Of a stretch of 64,000 nt of DNA, positions 1 through 11,130 are shown in pieces; the stretch's first letter is position 1; each line of letters starts with the position of its first letter. The translations under genes and the position numbers were made by a program. The DNA lies in the NCBI GenBank assembly GCA_901457705.2, contig LR590083.2:1364597-1428596 (forward strand), written 5' to 3'. The DNA comes from Beijerinckiaceae bacterium RH AL1 (GTDB lineage: Bacteria; Pseudomonadota; Alphaproteobacteria; Rhizobiales; Beijerinckiaceae). The notes under the pieces are model-generated. The model saw only the letters and a program-made list of their open reading frames with translations. It was not told the origin of the DNA and made no database searches.

Positions 1-1989
1 CCGATCGTTCGCTTCGCCGGCCAGCGCGTGGCGGCGGTCGTCGCCCAATCCGAAGCCGCGGCCGAGGCCGGCCGCGACGCGCTCCGCGTTGACTACGAGA
101 TCCTGCCGGCCGTGCTCGATCCCGCCGACGCGCTGAAACCCGGCGCGCCGGTCGTCCACGACAAGCCGCCGTCGAGCCGCATCAAGGATGCCGCCCGCAA
201 CCTCGTCGCGGAGGTGCAGGGCGGCGTTGGCGACGTCGAGGCAAGCTTCGCCGCGGCCGACATGGTTTACGAGGAAACCTTCGAGACGCAGCGCGTGCAG
301 CATGCCGCGCTGGAGACGCACGGCGCGCTCGGCTGGCTCGACGAGGAGGGCCGGCTCACGCTGCGCACTAGCTCCCAGGTCCCGTTCCTGGTCAGATCAG
401 CGCTCGCCGATCTCTACGACCTGCCGCCGGACAAGGTCCGCGTCTTCGCCGCCCGCGTCGGCGGCGGCTTCGGCGGCAAGCAGGAGATGCTGACGGAGGA
501 CATCGTCGCGCTCGCCGTGCTGCGCACCGGGCGGCCGGTGAAGCTCGAGCTCACGCGCGCCGAGCAGTTCACGGCGACGACGACGCGGCATCCGATGCGC
601 GTGCGCGTGAAGATCGGCGTCACGCGCGACGGCACGCTCACCGCGATCGCGATGCACATGCTCTCGAACACCGGCGCCTACGGCAATCACGGCTCCGGCG
701 TGATGTTCCACGGCTGCGGCGAGGCGATCTCGCTCTACCGCTGCCCGAACAAGCGCGTCGAGGCGCAGGCGGTCTACACCAACACGCTGCCCGCCGGCGC
801 CTTCCGCGGCTACGGGCTCAGCCAGACGAACTTCGCGATCGAATCCGCAATGGACGAGGTGGCGGCGCGGCTCGGCCTCGATCCCTTCGCCTTCCGCCGC
901 AAGAACGTCGTCGTGCCCGGCGACCCGATGATCTCGTTCGAGGCCGGCGCGCACGACGTCGCGTACGGCAGCTACGGGCTCGACCAGTGCCTCGACCGCG
1001 CTCAGGAGGCGCTCCAGGCCGGCCCAAGACCCGACCTCGGCGACGACTGGCTCATCGGCCGCGGCATGGCCGCCGGCATGATCGACACGATCCCGCCGCG
1101 CGGCCATTTCGCCGACTGCGTGATCAGGCTTGCCGACGACGGCTGCTACGACCTCCGCGTCGGCACCGCCGAGTTCGGCAACGGCACGACGACCGTCCAC
1201 GCGCAGATCGCCGCGACCGCGCTCGGCACCACGGTCGAGCGCATCCGCATCCACCAGGCCGACACCGACGTGGTGGGCCATGACACGGGGGCCTACGGCA
1301 GCACCGGCACCGTCGTTGCCGGCCTCGCGACGCAACGCGCGGCTGAGGCTTTGCGCGCCACGATCCTCGACTTCGCTGCGCTCACGCTCGGGTGCAACGG
1401 CACGGGGCCGACGCTGGTGAAGGACACCGTGGCCTGGCCCGACCACGACGTCCTGCTGTCGAACCTCGCGCGTCTCGCCGCCGACGCCGGCCATGCGCTC
1501 GAGGCGGCCGGCCACGCCGATGGGACGCCGCGCTCGGTCGCCTTCAACGTGCAGGCGTTCGAGGTGGCGGTCCATCGGCGCAGCGGCATCGTGAAGATCC
1601 TGCGCAGCATCCACGCGGCCGACGCCGGCACCGTGATGAACCCGCTGCAGTGCCGCGGCCAGGTCGAGGGCGGCGTCGCCCAGGCGATCGGCGCGGCGCT
1701 CTACGAGGAGGTGGTGATCGACGCCGAGGGCAAGGTGACGACGGACGCCTTCCGCAGCTACCACATCCCCGCCTTCGCCGACGTGCCGCGCACCGAGGTG
1801 CATTTCGCCGACACCTACGACACCGTCGGTCCGCTCGGCGCGAAGTCGATGAGCGAGAGCCCGTACAATCCCGTGGCCGCCGCGCTCGGCAACGCCATCC
1901 GAGATGCGACGGGTGTCCGCCCGACGCGCACGCCGTTCAAGGCGGACGAGCTGTATCGGCAGGTGGTGGAACGAGGACCGCGACCCTAG
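1..1989 (+). CDS. xdhB: xanthine dehydrogenase molybdenum-binding subunit (5'-partial)
   Basis: Molybdopterin-binding large subunit of xanthine dehydrogenase, which oxidises hypoxanthine/xanthine to urate in the cytoplasm. The frame is open from the first base of the window (662 visible codons), so the true start, and probably the FAD/2Fe-2S subunit gene, lie upstream. Visible landmarks: the glycine-rich cofactor loop GGGFGGKQE at about codons 154-162, AFRGYG at 267-272, a GTAEFGNGTTT segment, the CRGQVEGGVAQAIGAAL stretch, and near the C-terminus KSMSESPYNP. The Glu at codon 619 in that last stretch sits where family members carry the catalytic Glu. It ends in a 4-bp convergent overlap with guanine deaminase, which makes the xanthine that this enzyme would consume. 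A related hydroxylase of the same family (aldehyde or CO-dehydrogenase-like) is possible on sequence alone, but the purine neighbourhood favours xanthine. Confidence 0.88.
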   Translation, partial: PIVRFAGQRVAAVVAQSEAAAEAGRDALRVDYEILPAVLDPADALKPGAPVVHDKPPSSRIKDAARNLVAEVQGGVGDVEASFAAADMVYEETFETQRVQHAALETHGALGWLDEEGRLTLRTSSQVPFLVRSALADLYDLPPDKVRVFAARVGGGFGGKQEMLTEDIVALAVLRTGRPVKLELTRAEQFTATTTRHPMRVRVKIGVTRDGTLTAIAMHMLSNTGAYGNHGSGVMFHGCGEAISLYRCPNKRVEAQAVYTNTLPAGAFRGYGLSQTNFAIESAMDEVAARLGLDPFAFRRKNVVVPGDPMISFEAGAHDVAYGSYGLDQCLDRAQEALQAGPRPDLGDDWLIGRGMAAGMIDTIPPRGHFADCVIRLADDGCYDLRVGTAEFGNGTTTVHAQIAATALGTTVERIRIHQADTDVVGHDTGAYGSTGTVVAGLATQRAAEALRATILDFAALTLGCNGTGPTLVKDTVAWPDHDVLLSNLARLAADAGHALEAAGHADGTPRSVAFNVQAFEVAVHRRSGIVKILRSIHAADAGTVMNPLQCRGQVEGGVAQAIGAALYEEVVIDAEGKVTTDAFRSYHIPAFADVPRTEVHFADTYDTVGPLGAKSMSESPYNPVAAALGNAIRDATGVRPTRTPFKADELYRQVVERGPRP

Positions 1990-3326
1990 CCCGCGTAGCG
2001 GAACGGCTCGGCGGCGGTGCGGTCGTAGACGCGCTCGCCGGCGACAAAGGTGGCGCGCACCGTGCGATGGTCGCCGAGCGTGACGAGCACGAAGAGGATC
2101 TCCTCGAGGCTCTCGCAATAGCCCATGCGGAAGTCGAGCAGCGGCGAGCTTTTGAGGTCGAGCACGCAGAGGTCGGCGTCGAAGCCCACCGCGACCTTGC
2201 CGATGCGGTCGTCGAGGTAGAGCGAGCGGGCGCCGCCCGCCGTCGCGAGGTAGAAGGCCTGCGTCGCATCGAGCTTGCGGCCGGTCAGCGCGGCCACCTT
2301 GTAGGCCTCGCCGAGCGTCTTCAGCTGCGACAGGCTCGTGCCGGCGCCGACGTCGGTGCCGAGCCCGACGCGGACGGGGCGCTTGGCGTCCTGCGCCTCG
2401 AACAGCCGGAACAGCCCGCTGCCGAGAAAAAGGTTCGATGTCGGACAGTGAGACAGCGCGACGCCGGTGGCGTGGCAGGTGCAGAAATCTTCTTCGCTCA
2501 TGTGGATCGCGTGGCCGAACACCGCGCGTTCCCGCGCGAGCCCGGCATGCGCGTAGACGTCGAGGTAGCTCGCGCGCTTGGGGAACAGCGCCTTCACCCA
2601 CTCGACCTCGGCGACGTTCTCGCTGAGGTGCGTCTGCATGAAGAGATCGCCGTGCGCGTCGAGCAGAGCGCCGGCCGCGTCGAGCTGCGCCTCGGTGCTC
2701 GTCGGCGCGAAGCGCGGCGTGACGCAGTAGCGGCAGCGGCCCCGCCCGTGCCAGCGCCTGATCAGCGCCTCGCTCTCGTCGTAGCCGCGCTGCGCGGTGT
2801 CGAGCAGCGACTGCGGCGCGTTGCGGTCCATCAGCACCTTGCCGGCGACCATCAGCGTGCCGTAGCGCTCCGATTCCTCGAAGAAGGCGTCGACGGACTG
2901 CGGATGCACGGTGCAGTAGACCGCCGCCGTCGTGGTGCCGCAGCGCAGCAGCTCGCGGAAGAACAGCTTTGCGATGACGTCGGCATGCGCCTTGTCGACG
3001 AACTGCGCCTCGGTGACGAACGTGTACTTGTCGAGCCAGGTGAGGAGCTGCTCGCCGTAGGCGCCGATCATCTGCATCTGCGGATAGTGCACGTGCGTGT
3101 CGACGAAGCCCGGGCAGATCAGCGCGTCCCCGTAGTGGGTGATCACGACGCCGGCGGCCAGCGTCGGCGCGAGCGCAGCGTAGGCCCCGACGGCGACGAT
3201 CTTGCCGCCCGCGATCACCACGAGGCCGTCGTCGATCGCGTCGAGCGAGGCCTGCGAGCCGTCCTGGAACGGGTCGCCCTTGAACGAGATGATCCTGCCG
3301 CGCAGAGCGTGGCTCGGCGCAGCCAC
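1986..3326 (-). CDS. guaD: guanine deaminase (amidohydrolase type)
   Basis: Zinc amidohydrolase converting guanine to xanthine plus ammonia. The 446-residue product matches the usual length (about 430-450). The metal-binding start of the barrel is seen as PGFVDTHVHYPQMQMIG, followed by LLTWLDKYTF, which is typical of GuaD rather than of atrazine/TRZ-type relatives. Further barrel elements are the QTHLSEN motif with a metal-binding His, AHAGL..R..FGHAIHMS, HCPTSNLFLGSG and LGTDVGAGTS with the catalytic Asp. It is convergent with the xanthine dehydrogenase gene and divergent from adenine deaminase, so purine-base deamination and oxidation genes are adjacent. The start at 3326 gives a normal N-terminus; the divergent spacer to the adenine deaminase gene is under 200 bp. 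Confidence 0.93.
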   Translation of the reverse strand: MAAPSHALRGRIISFKGDPFQDGSQASLDAIDDGLVVIAGGKIVAVGAYAALAPTLAAGVVITHYGDALICPGFVDTHVHYPQMQMIGAYGEQLLTWLDKYTFVTEAQFVDKAHADVIAKLFFRELLRCGTTTAAVYCTVHPQSVDAFFEESERYGTLMVAGKVLMDRNAPQSLLDTAQRGYDESEALIRRWHGRGRCRYCVTPRFAPTSTEAQLDAAGALLDAHGDLFMQTHLSENVAEVEWVKALFPKRASYLDVYAHAGLARERAVFGHAIHMSEEDFCTCHATGVALSHCPTSNLFLGSGLFRLFEAQDAKRPVRVGLGTDVGAGTSLSQLKTLGEAYKVAALTGRKLDATQAFYLATAGGARSLYLDDRIGKVAVGFDADLCVLDLKSSPLLDFRMGYCESLEEILFVLVTLGDHRTVRATFVAGERVYDRTAAEPFRYAG

Positions 3327-3517
3327 TTAGGCCGCCACGCGGAGGACGATGGACCCGGTCGGGTCGGTGAGCGCGTGCATCAAGACCTCCGCGATGTCGC
3401 TCGGCTGTCGCAAAGGGTATGCCTCTTGCGCCGTCTTTTGCATGGCACGTCCATCACCTCGGCAAGGAGGCTGCCCTGACTCGTCTCACCCGTTTCGCCG
3501 TCGCGCCGCTGCACACG

Positions 3518-5278
3518 ATGACGCGTCGCCTGGCGGATGTCGCCTCCGGACGCGCCGCGCCGGATCTCGTGATCACCGGCGCGCGTGCGCTGTCGACCTA
3601 TTCCGAGCGCCTCCTGCCCGAGCGCGAGATCTGGATCTCAGGCGGCCGCATCGCCGCGCTGAAGCCGGCCGGCGCGCACAAGGCGGCGGGCGGCACCGCG
3701 CCGACCTATGATGCCCGCGGCGGCATCCTCGCACCCGGTCTCGTCGACCCGCATCTGCATATCGAGTCCTCGATGGTCACGGCCTGCGCCTATGCCGAGG
3801 CCGCGCTCGTCAACGGCACGACGACGATCTTCTGCGACAGCCACGAGATCGGCAACGTCATGGACGTCGCCGGTGTCGAGGCGATGCTGGAGGACGCGCG
3901 CCAGGCGCCGCTGTCGATCTACCTCACCGTGCCGAGCACCGTGCCCGCGACGTCGCCCGAGCTCGAGACCGCGGGCGGCGACCTGACGCCCGAGAAGATC
4001 GGCGCGCTGTTCGACCGCTGGCCCGAGGCGCTCGTGCTCGGCGAGAAGATGGACTTCGTCCCCGTCGCGACGGGCGATCCCCGCGCCCACGCGATCATCG
4101 CGGAGGCGCTGAAGCGCGGGCGGCCGGTCTCGGGCCATGTCTACGGCCGCGAGTTCGTCGCGGCCTATGCCGCCTCCGGCATCACCGACACGCACGAGGC
4201 GATCGATCGCGAGATCGCCGACGACCTCCTAGAGGCCGGCGTGTGGATCTTCCTGCGCGGCGGGCCGCCGACGACGCCGTGGCACAGCCTGCCGCAGGCG
4301 ATCAAGGCCGTCACCGAGCTCGGCGCCTCGCCGAAGCGGGTGGCCGTCTGCACCGACGACCGCGACGCCGACGACCTCCTCATGTTCGGGCTCGACTGGG
4401 TGGTGCGGCAGGCGCACGCGGCCGGCGTGTCGCGCGAGACGGCGTGGTCGATGGGCTCGCTGCACGGCGCCACGCATTTCGGGCTGGAGGGCGAGGTCGG
4501 CGGCCTGGGTGGCGGCCGGCGCGCCGATCTCGTGCTGCTGGACGACGACCTCGTGCCGCGCTGCACCTGGTACGGCGGCGAGCTGGTCGTCGAGGATCGC
4601 AAGATCACCCCGCGCCTCGATGCGGCGCTGTCGGATCGCTACACCTATCCGCGGGCCGCGTTCACGACGGTGCATCTGCCGGAGGTCGCGCGCCTGACAC
4701 CGGACTGGGTCGCCGGCGCGACGTCGCTGCATGCGATGCGCACCGCTCTGCCCGGCATTGCGCTGTTCCACGATGTCCTCGACATCGAGGGGTGCGCGAG
4801 CTGGGGCGATGCCGTCGCGAAGCACGACCTCTGCTTCGTGACCGTCGTCGAGCGGCACGGGAAGTCGCAGGGCAACGTCGCCTTCGGCGTGCTCAAGGAC
4901 TTCGGCCTGAAGCGCGGCGCGGTCGCCTCCAGCGTCGGCCACGACAGTCACAACGTCATCGTCGCGGGGAGCAACGAGGCCGACATGCGCGTCGCGCTCG
5001 AGGCGATCGGCGCGGCGCAGGGCGGCGTCTGCGTCGTCGCTGAGGGCGAGGTCGTCGCGATGGTGCCGCTGCCGATCGCGGGCCTGCTCTCCGACAAGCG
5101 GGTCACCGAGGTCGCGGAGGACATGCAGGCGGTGAAGCGGGCCTGGGCCGAAGCCGGCTGCACCATCCCCTACATGGGCTTCAACCTGATCCCGCTCGCG
5201 GTGATCCCGGAAATCCGCCTCACCGACAAGGGCCTCGTGCTGGTGCCGGAGATGCGGCTCGTGCCGCTATTCGCGTAA
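3518..5278 (+). CDS. ade: adenine deaminase
   Basis: Binuclear-metal amidohydrolase of the AdeC type, converting adenine to hypoxanthine. The region from the ATG at 3518 encodes 586 residues, within the family range of about 570-610. Visible motifs are [14 protein letters not shown] (metal-binding HxH and the family-specific ESS), an [12 protein letters not shown] loop, [25 protein letters not shown], and a C-terminal domain with SVGHDSHN and [10 protein letters not shown]. The start is uncertain: the ATG at 3518 fits the family N-terminus ([14 protein letters not shown] follows) but has no clear ribosome site, whereas AAGGAGG at 3464-3470 lies 5 nt before an in-frame CTG at 3476. The frame is also open from an ATG at 3419. 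Divergent from guanine deaminase. Confidence 0.92.
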   Translation: MTRRLADVASGRAAPDLVITGARALSTYSERLLPEREIWISGGRIAALKPAGAHKAAGGTAPTYDARGGILAPGLVDPHLHIESSMVTACAYAEAALVNGTTTIFCDSHEIGNVMDVAGVEAMLEDARQAPLSIYLTVPSTVPATSPELETAGGDLTPEKIGALFDRWPEALVLGEKMDFVPVATGDPRAHAIIAEALKRGRPVSGHVYGREFVAAYAASGITDTHEAIDREIADDLLEAGVWIFLRGGPPTTPWHSLPQAIKAVTELGASPKRVAVCTDDRDADDLLMFGLDWVVRQAHAAGVSRETAWSMGSLHGATHFGLEGEVGGLGGGRRADLVLLDDDLVPRCTWYGGELVVEDRKITPRLDAALSDRYTYPRAAFTTVHLPEVARLTPDWVAGATSLHAMRTALPGIALFHDVLDIEGCASWGDAVAKHDLCFVTVVERHGKSQGNVAFGVLKDFGLKRGAVASSVGHDSHNVIVAGSNEADMRVALEAIGAAQGGVCVVAEGEVVAMVPLPIAGLLSDKRVTEVAEDMQAVKRAWAEAGCTIPYMGFNLIPLAVIPEIRLTDKGLVLVPEMRLVPLFA

Positions 5279-5305
5279 GGGCGCTCGCGGCAGCAGGGGC
5301 GCGGC

Positions 5306-6232
5306 TCAGCTCGTCGCGTGAAACGTCTTGCCGAGGCAGGCCGGCGCAGTGAGCCGGATGCGCGCCTTGTTCGACGAGATGATCACCAGCACGACGATCG
5401 TCGCGATGTAGGGCAGGGCCGAGATGAACTGCGATGGGATCGCGACGCCGAGGCCCTGCAGGTAGAACGACATGTACATGATCGCGCCGAAGAGATAGGC
5501 GCCGAGCACGAGCCAGAACGGGCGCCACATCGAGAAGACGACGAGCGCCAGCGCGATCCAGCCGCGGCCGGCGGTCATGTTCTCGGCCCAGCTCGTGTTG
5601 TAGGCGAGCGACATGTAGGCGCCGGCAAGGCCCGCCATCGCGCCGCCGAAGGTGGTCGCGAGATAGCGCACCTTGATGACGTCGTAGCCCAGCGCGTGGC
5701 CGGCATCGGCGGAATCGCCGACCGCGCGCAGCACCAACCCGGCGTGCGTGCGCGTCAGGACGATGTGGACCAAAACCACCGCCGCGAAGCTCAGGTAGAC
5801 GAGGATGTCCTCGCCGAAGAGCACCGGCCCGATCACCGGCAGGTGGCTGAGACCGGGGATGTCGAGCTGCGGCAGGCGGGTTGTCGAGTTGCCGACGAAG
5901 CCGCTGCCGATGAGCGCGCTGAGCCCCGTGCCGAAGATGGTGAGCACGAGGCCGGCCGGCACCTGTGCAGCGAGGAAGCTCAGCGCGAGGACGCTGAAGA
6001 GCAGCGAGAACAGGGCGCCGGCGACCATGCCGCCGAGGACGCCGAGCGTCGGGCTCCCCGTCTTGAAGGCGAGGGCGAAGCCGCAGACGGCGCCGACCAG
6101 CATCATGCCCTCGACGCCGAGGTTCAGCACGCCGGACTTCTCGACGACGAGCTCGCCGGTCGCCGCCAGCAGAAGCGGCGTCGAGGTGACGATGATCGAG
6201 AGGACGACGTTGGTGAAGACGATCAGCGTCAT
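5306..6232 (-). CDS. nucleoside ABC transporter permease (NupQ/YufQ-like)
   Basis: Inner-membrane permease of a BMP/PnrA-type ABC importer, 308 residues, mostly hydrophobic with about 8-9 predicted membrane spans. The N-terminal stretch LLLAATGELVVEKSGVLNLGVEGMM is the family signature (split here by position: ATGELV then NLGVEGMM), and a GAGY/GLAGAYMSLAY segment lies in the middle. The ATG at 6232 is preferred to an upstream in-frame TTG. The gene follows 25 bp after a second permease gene and the ATPase gene on the same strand, and a BMP-type binding protein is encoded at 14886-15959. Transport of purine nucleosides is inferred from this family and the surrounding purine genes; ribose or other substrates cannot be excluded. 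Confidence 0.87.
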   Translation of the reverse strand: MTLIVFTNVVLSIIVTSTPLLLAATGELVVEKSGVLNLGVEGMMLVGAVCGFALAFKTGSPTLGVLGGMVAGALFSLLFSVLALSFLAAQVPAGLVLTIFGTGLSALIGSGFVGNSTTRLPQLDIPGLSHLPVIGPVLFGEDILVYLSFAAVVLVHIVLTRTHAGLVLRAVGDSADAGHALGYDVIKVRYLATTFGGAMAGLAGAYMSLAYNTSWAENMTAGRGWIALALVVFSMWRPFWLVLGAYLFGAIMYMSFYLQGLGVAIPSQFISALPYIATIVVLVIISSNKARIRLTAPACLGKTFHATS

Positions 6233-6257
6233 GCGATCTCGCTCATTCTGCAAGCGT

Positions 6258-7359
6258 TCATTCTGCAGGCTTGGGCTGGGCGACCGCCGGCCGCGCGGCG
6301 ATTGCGGCGCCGGGCTTGCGCCAGCGGATGCGGAACAGGATCAGCGCGTCGCAGGCGAGCAGGAAGAAGAGCAGGACACCCTGGAAGATGCCGGTCACCG
6401 CCGAGGGGAGCCCGAGGTCGATCTGCGCCGCCTCGCCGCCGAGGTAGGAGAGCGCGAGCAGGAGCGCGGCGAGCACGACGCCGGCGGGATGCAGACGCCC
6501 GAGGAAGGCGACGATGATCGCGGTATAGCCGTAGCCCGGCGAAATCTGCCCGGTGAGCTGCCCGATCGGCCCCGAGGCCTCGAAGAGGCCGGCAAGGCCG
6601 GCGAGCCCGCCGCTGACCAGCATCGCGAGCCAGATGATCCTCTTGTCGCTGAAGCCGGCGAAGCGCGCGGCCCGCGGCGCCGAGCCCTGGACGCGGAGCT
6701 GGAAGCCGAGGATCGTCGCCGTCAGCGTGAACCAGCCGACGAGCGCTACGGCGAGCGCCACCGCGACGCCGAGATGCAGGCGCGTACCGTCGACGAGGAT
6801 CGGCGCGGTGGCGTTGGCCGAGAACATCGCCGTCTGCGGGAAGCCGAAGCCCTGCGGATCGCGCCAGGGCGCCGAGACGAGGTAGATGAGCAGGAGCTGC
6901 GCGACGTAGTTCAGCATCAGGCTCGTCAGGATCTCGCTCGCGTTGAACTGGACGCGCAGCCAGGCGACGATCCCCGCCCAGGCCGCGCCGCCGATCAGCG
7001 CGATCGCGAGCATCGCGGGATAGAGGATAAAGGGCGATAGATCGGGGAAGGCGAGGGCGAGGCCGCCGCCGCAGATCGCGCCGATCGTGAACTGCCCCTC
7101 GGCGCCGATATTCCAGACGTTGGCGCGCGCGGCGAGCGCGATGCCGACGCCGATCGTGACGAGCGGCGCCGCCTTGACGCAGAGTTCTGCGAGCCCGTTC
7201 AGGCTCATGATCGGCTCGACGAGGAACACGTCGAGCGCGTGCAGCGGCGGCTTGCCGAAGGCAAGGAAGAGCAGGCCGGTGACGAGCACCGTGAGCACGA
7301 TCGCCAGGATGGGCGAGGCGACCGCCCAGGCCTGCGAGCGATGACCGCGTGCGACGAGG

Positions 7360-7376
<17 letters not shown>
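6258..7376 (-). CDS. nucleoside ABC transporter permease (NupP/YufP-like)
   Basis: Second inner-membrane permease of the BMP-type nucleoside importer, 372 residues. After a membrane span near the N-terminus it shows AAPLVTIGVGIALAARANVWNIGAEGQF, the characteristic NIGAEGQ loop of this permease class; the rest is hydrophobic with 8-10 spans. It starts with GTG at 7376, inside the 3' end of the ATPase gene (17-bp overlap), which implies translational coupling. The order ATPase-permease-permease is the standard one for this transporter. The C-terminus ends in a short Pro/Ala-rich cytoplasmic tail. Confidence 0.87.
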
Positions 7377-8931
<1,555 letters not shown>

Positions 8932-8973
8932 GCCGGAACGCGTCCCGCGGCGCTCCGACCGCCCCGCGCGCAT

Positions 8974-9028
8974 CCTCCCCCGCGCAGCGGGGAGGGGGAC
9001 CATCCGAAGGATGGTGGAGGGGGCTGCC
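8974..9028. repeat. palindromic intergenic repeat, family A, left copy
   Basis: A 55-bp element made of two hairpins, one from CCTCCCC/GGGGAGG arms and one from CCATCC-GAA-GGATGG, ending in GGAGGGGGCTGCC. A second copy lies in inverted orientation at 9088-9143. It begins 42 bp upstream of the transporter ATPase start. It looks like a REP/MITE-type dispersed element; dispersal elsewhere in the genome cannot be seen from this window. Confidence 0.75.
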
Positions 9029-9087
9029 AACGCCTCGCTTTTCGGCGGATAGAAGGTCCGTGCTCAAACGACCCAAAAGCGTCACGC

Positions 9088-9143
9088 GGCAGCCCCCTCC
9101 ACCGTGCTGCGCACGGTCCCCCTCCCCCGCTGCGCGGGGGAGG
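9088..9143. repeat. palindromic intergenic repeat, family A, right (inverted) copy
   Basis: A 56-bp inverted copy of the element at 8974-9028. The outer arms are conserved (GGCAGCCCCCTCC and the CCTCCCCC/GGGGGAGG hairpin), while the inner hairpin has changed sequence but kept its pairing (CCGTGCTGCGCACGG instead of the CCATCC/GGATGG hairpin). Compensatory variation of this kind suggests the secondary structure matters. With the left copy it could form one long foldback between the permease stop and the ATPase start. Confidence 0.75.
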
Positions 9144-9164
9144 AAGCGCGCCGCGCGCGCCACC

Positions 9165-10562
9165 TCAAACATGCTCGGCCGAGGCGGCGACGAGGGCGGC
9201 CTGGCTGCGCGCCTCGTCGATGGTCTTGAGCCCGTTGAAGAACAGGTTGAGCATCACCGACACGAGCGCCGCCAGCAGGATGCCTGAATCGAGCAGCGGG
9301 TGGATGGCGTTCGGCATGTTCTTGAAGAAGTTCGGCGAGACCATCGTGATCGTGCCGAAGCCGATCGAGATCGCCACGACGTAGAGATTGAACGGGTTGT
9401 CGCGGAAGTCGACCTCGGTGAGGATGCGTGCGCCGGTCGCCGCCACCATGCCGAACATGACGATGCCGGCGCCGCCGAGCACGGTCTGCGGGATCGCCTC
9501 GACGAGCGCGGCGGACTTCGGCAGCAGGCCGAGCACGATCATGATGCAGCCGCCGGTGACGGTGACCCAGCGCGACTTGACGCCGGTGATGCCGACGAGG
9601 CCGACGTTCTGCGAGAAAGACGAGTAGGGAAACGTGTTGAAGATGCCGCCGAGCAGGGTGCCGACGCCGTCGGCGCGCAGGCCGCGGGTCAGCTCGGCCT
9701 GGTCGATCACCTTGCCGGTCATCTCGCTCAGCGCCAGGAACATGCCGAGCGACTCGATCATCACGACGATCATGACGACGCACATCGTCAGGATCGGGAA
9801 GAGGTGGAACTGCGGCAGGCCGAAGTGGAAGGGCGTGACGAGCGCGAACCACGCCGCCTTGCCGACCTTGTCGAAATGCATCAGCCCCAGCACCGCGGCC
9901 ATCATGGCGCCGCCGACGATGCCGAGCAGGACCGAGACGTTCTTCACGAAGCCGCCGCCCCAGCGGATCAGCGCGAGGATGAGCACAAGCGTGAACAGCG
10001 CGAGGCCGAGCCCCTGCAGCCCGCCGTAGGCGGGGTTGGGGAACTGGCCCGGCACGCCGTCGACGACCTTCATGATTGTCGGCTGGCCGCCGGCGGCCCA
10101 GTTGATCGCGACGCGCATCAGCGAGATGCCGATGACGAGGATGATCGTCCCCGTAACGACGGGCGGGAACAGCGGCAGCAGCCGGCTGACGAACGGCGCG
10201 ACCAGCACGCCGAAGAGGCCTGCCGCGATCACCGAGCCGTAGATGCCGAGCACGCCGATGTCGGGATCGGCGGCCATCGACAGCATCGGCCCGAGCGCGG
10301 CGAAGGTGACGCCCATCATCACCGGCAGGCGGATGCCGACATACGGCATGCCCCAGCTCTGGATGACGCTGGCGAGCCCGCAGGTGAAGAGATCGGCGCT
10401 GATGAGGAAGGCGACGTCCTCCGGCGGCAGCTTGAGCGCGCGGCCGATGATCAGCGGCACGGCGACGGCGCCGGCATACATGACGAGGACGTGCTGGAGG
10501 CCGAGCGTCAGCAGGCGCGGCGGCGGAAACATCTGGTCGACGGCATGCGGTTGCGCGGACAT
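9165..10562 (-). CDS. NCS2-family xanthine/uric acid:cation symporter
   Basis: Nucleobase:cation symporter-2 family permease, 465 residues with about 14 predicted spans, moving xanthine or urate across the inner membrane. Family features seen: LGLQHVLVMYAGAVAVPLIIG near the N-terminus (QH on span 1), a G-rich GVTFAALGPM segment, MIVVMIESLGMFLALSEM with the conserved Glu, and GTLLGGIFNTFPYSSFSQNVGLVGITGVKSR (split: GGIFNTFPY, then FSQNVGLVGITGVKSR), the strongly conserved NCS2 signature. ATG at 10562 (MSAQPHAVDQMF) is preferred to an upstream in-frame start. It is divergent from the uraH-uricase-uraD run with about 144 bp between, consistent with coordinate control. Separating xanthine from urate specificity needs assays. 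Confidence 0.9.
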   Translation of the reverse strand: MSAQPHAVDQMFPPPRLLTLGLQHVLVMYAGAVAVPLIIGRALKLPPEDVAFLISADLFTCGLASVIQSWGMPYVGIRLPVMMGVTFAALGPMLSMAADPDIGVLGIYGSVIAAGLFGVLVAPFVSRLLPLFPPVVTGTIILVIGISLMRVAINWAAGGQPTIMKVVDGVPGQFPNPAYGGLQGLGLALFTLVLILALIRWGGGFVKNVSVLLGIVGGAMMAAVLGLMHFDKVGKAAWFALVTPFHFGLPQFHLFPILTMCVVMIVVMIESLGMFLALSEMTGKVIDQAELTRGLRADGVGTLLGGIFNTFPYSSFSQNVGLVGITGVKSRWVTVTGGCIMIVLGLLPKSAALVEAIPQTVLGGAGIVMFGMVAATGARILTEVDFRDNPFNLYVVAISIGFGTITMVSPNFFKNMPNAIHPLLDSGILLAALVSVMLNLFFNGLKTIDEARSQAALVAASAEHV

Positions 10563-10706
10563 GACGACCTCTGAGCTGACCCGCATAGATTCAATTCAAG
10601 CCTCGTGCCATCCCGCAGCCGTCGCAACGATTGCCTCCGCGATACGCCGAATGGCATAACGGTTGCTGCGGCGGTCGCCGATCGGCCGTCCCACCCGGTG
10701 TCTCGC
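10563..10706. promoter_or_regulatory. divergent promoter region, permease / uraH
   Basis: A 144-bp spacer between the purine permease (minus strand) and uraH (plus strand), so promoters for both directions should lie here. I could not pick out convincing -35/-10 boxes or an operator by eye. The region contains a short relatively AT-rich stretch (TAGATTCAATTCAAG, 10586-10600). Confidence 0.4.
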
Positions 10707-11060
10707 TTGAGCGGACTGACCACCCACATCCTCGATCTCGTCACCGGCAGGCCGGCCGCGGGCGTCCGCGTCGTCCTCTCCCGGCACGAGGCCGGCGAGA
10801 CGCACGAGATCACCGAAGCGGTCACCAACGCGGACGGGCGGCTCGATGCGCCGCTCCTCGCCGGGCCCGCGCTGACGGCGGGCACCTACGAGCTGGCCTT
10901 TCACATCGGCGACTATTTCGCCGGCGCGACGACGCAGCCCTCGGGCGTGCGCTTTCTCGACGTCGTGCCGCTGCGCTTCGGCGTCGCCGATCCGAGCCTG
11001 CACTATCACGTGCCGCTGCTCGTCACGCCGTGGGCCTACTCGACCTACCGCGGCAGCTGA
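10707..11060 (+). CDS. uraH: 5-hydroxyisourate hydrolase (transthyretin-like)
   Basis: Hydrolyses 5-hydroxyisourate, the unstable product of uricase, to OHCU. The TTG at 10707 gives a 117-residue protein beginning SGLTTHILD, as in family members; GTG at 10698 is an alternative in-frame start. Catalytic landmarks are the His in LTTHILD, the Arg in the [11 protein letters not shown] strand region, the HYHVPLL His pair, and the diagnostic C-terminal tetrapeptide YRGS. No secretion signal is present. It lies immediately upstream of uricase on the same strand, so substrate and product enzymes are adjacent. Confidence 0.93.
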   Translation: MSGLTTHILDLVTGRPAAGVRVVLSRHEAGETHEITEAVTNADGRLDAPLLAGPALTAGTYELAFHIGDYFAGATTQPSGVRFLDVVPLRFGVADPSLHYHVPLLVTPWAYSTYRGS

Positions 11061-11130
11061 CGGCCCGGAACTTGATTGCGGGCTCGAGCGACCACGGCCC
11101 GCGGCGGTCCGAACGCAAGGAGCGAAGGCG

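Noticed and set aside
397-2601. 734-codon minus-strand open frame across xanthine dehydrogenase and guaD
   Set aside because: Overlaps two confident genes in other frames and shows no family similarity; shadow frame.
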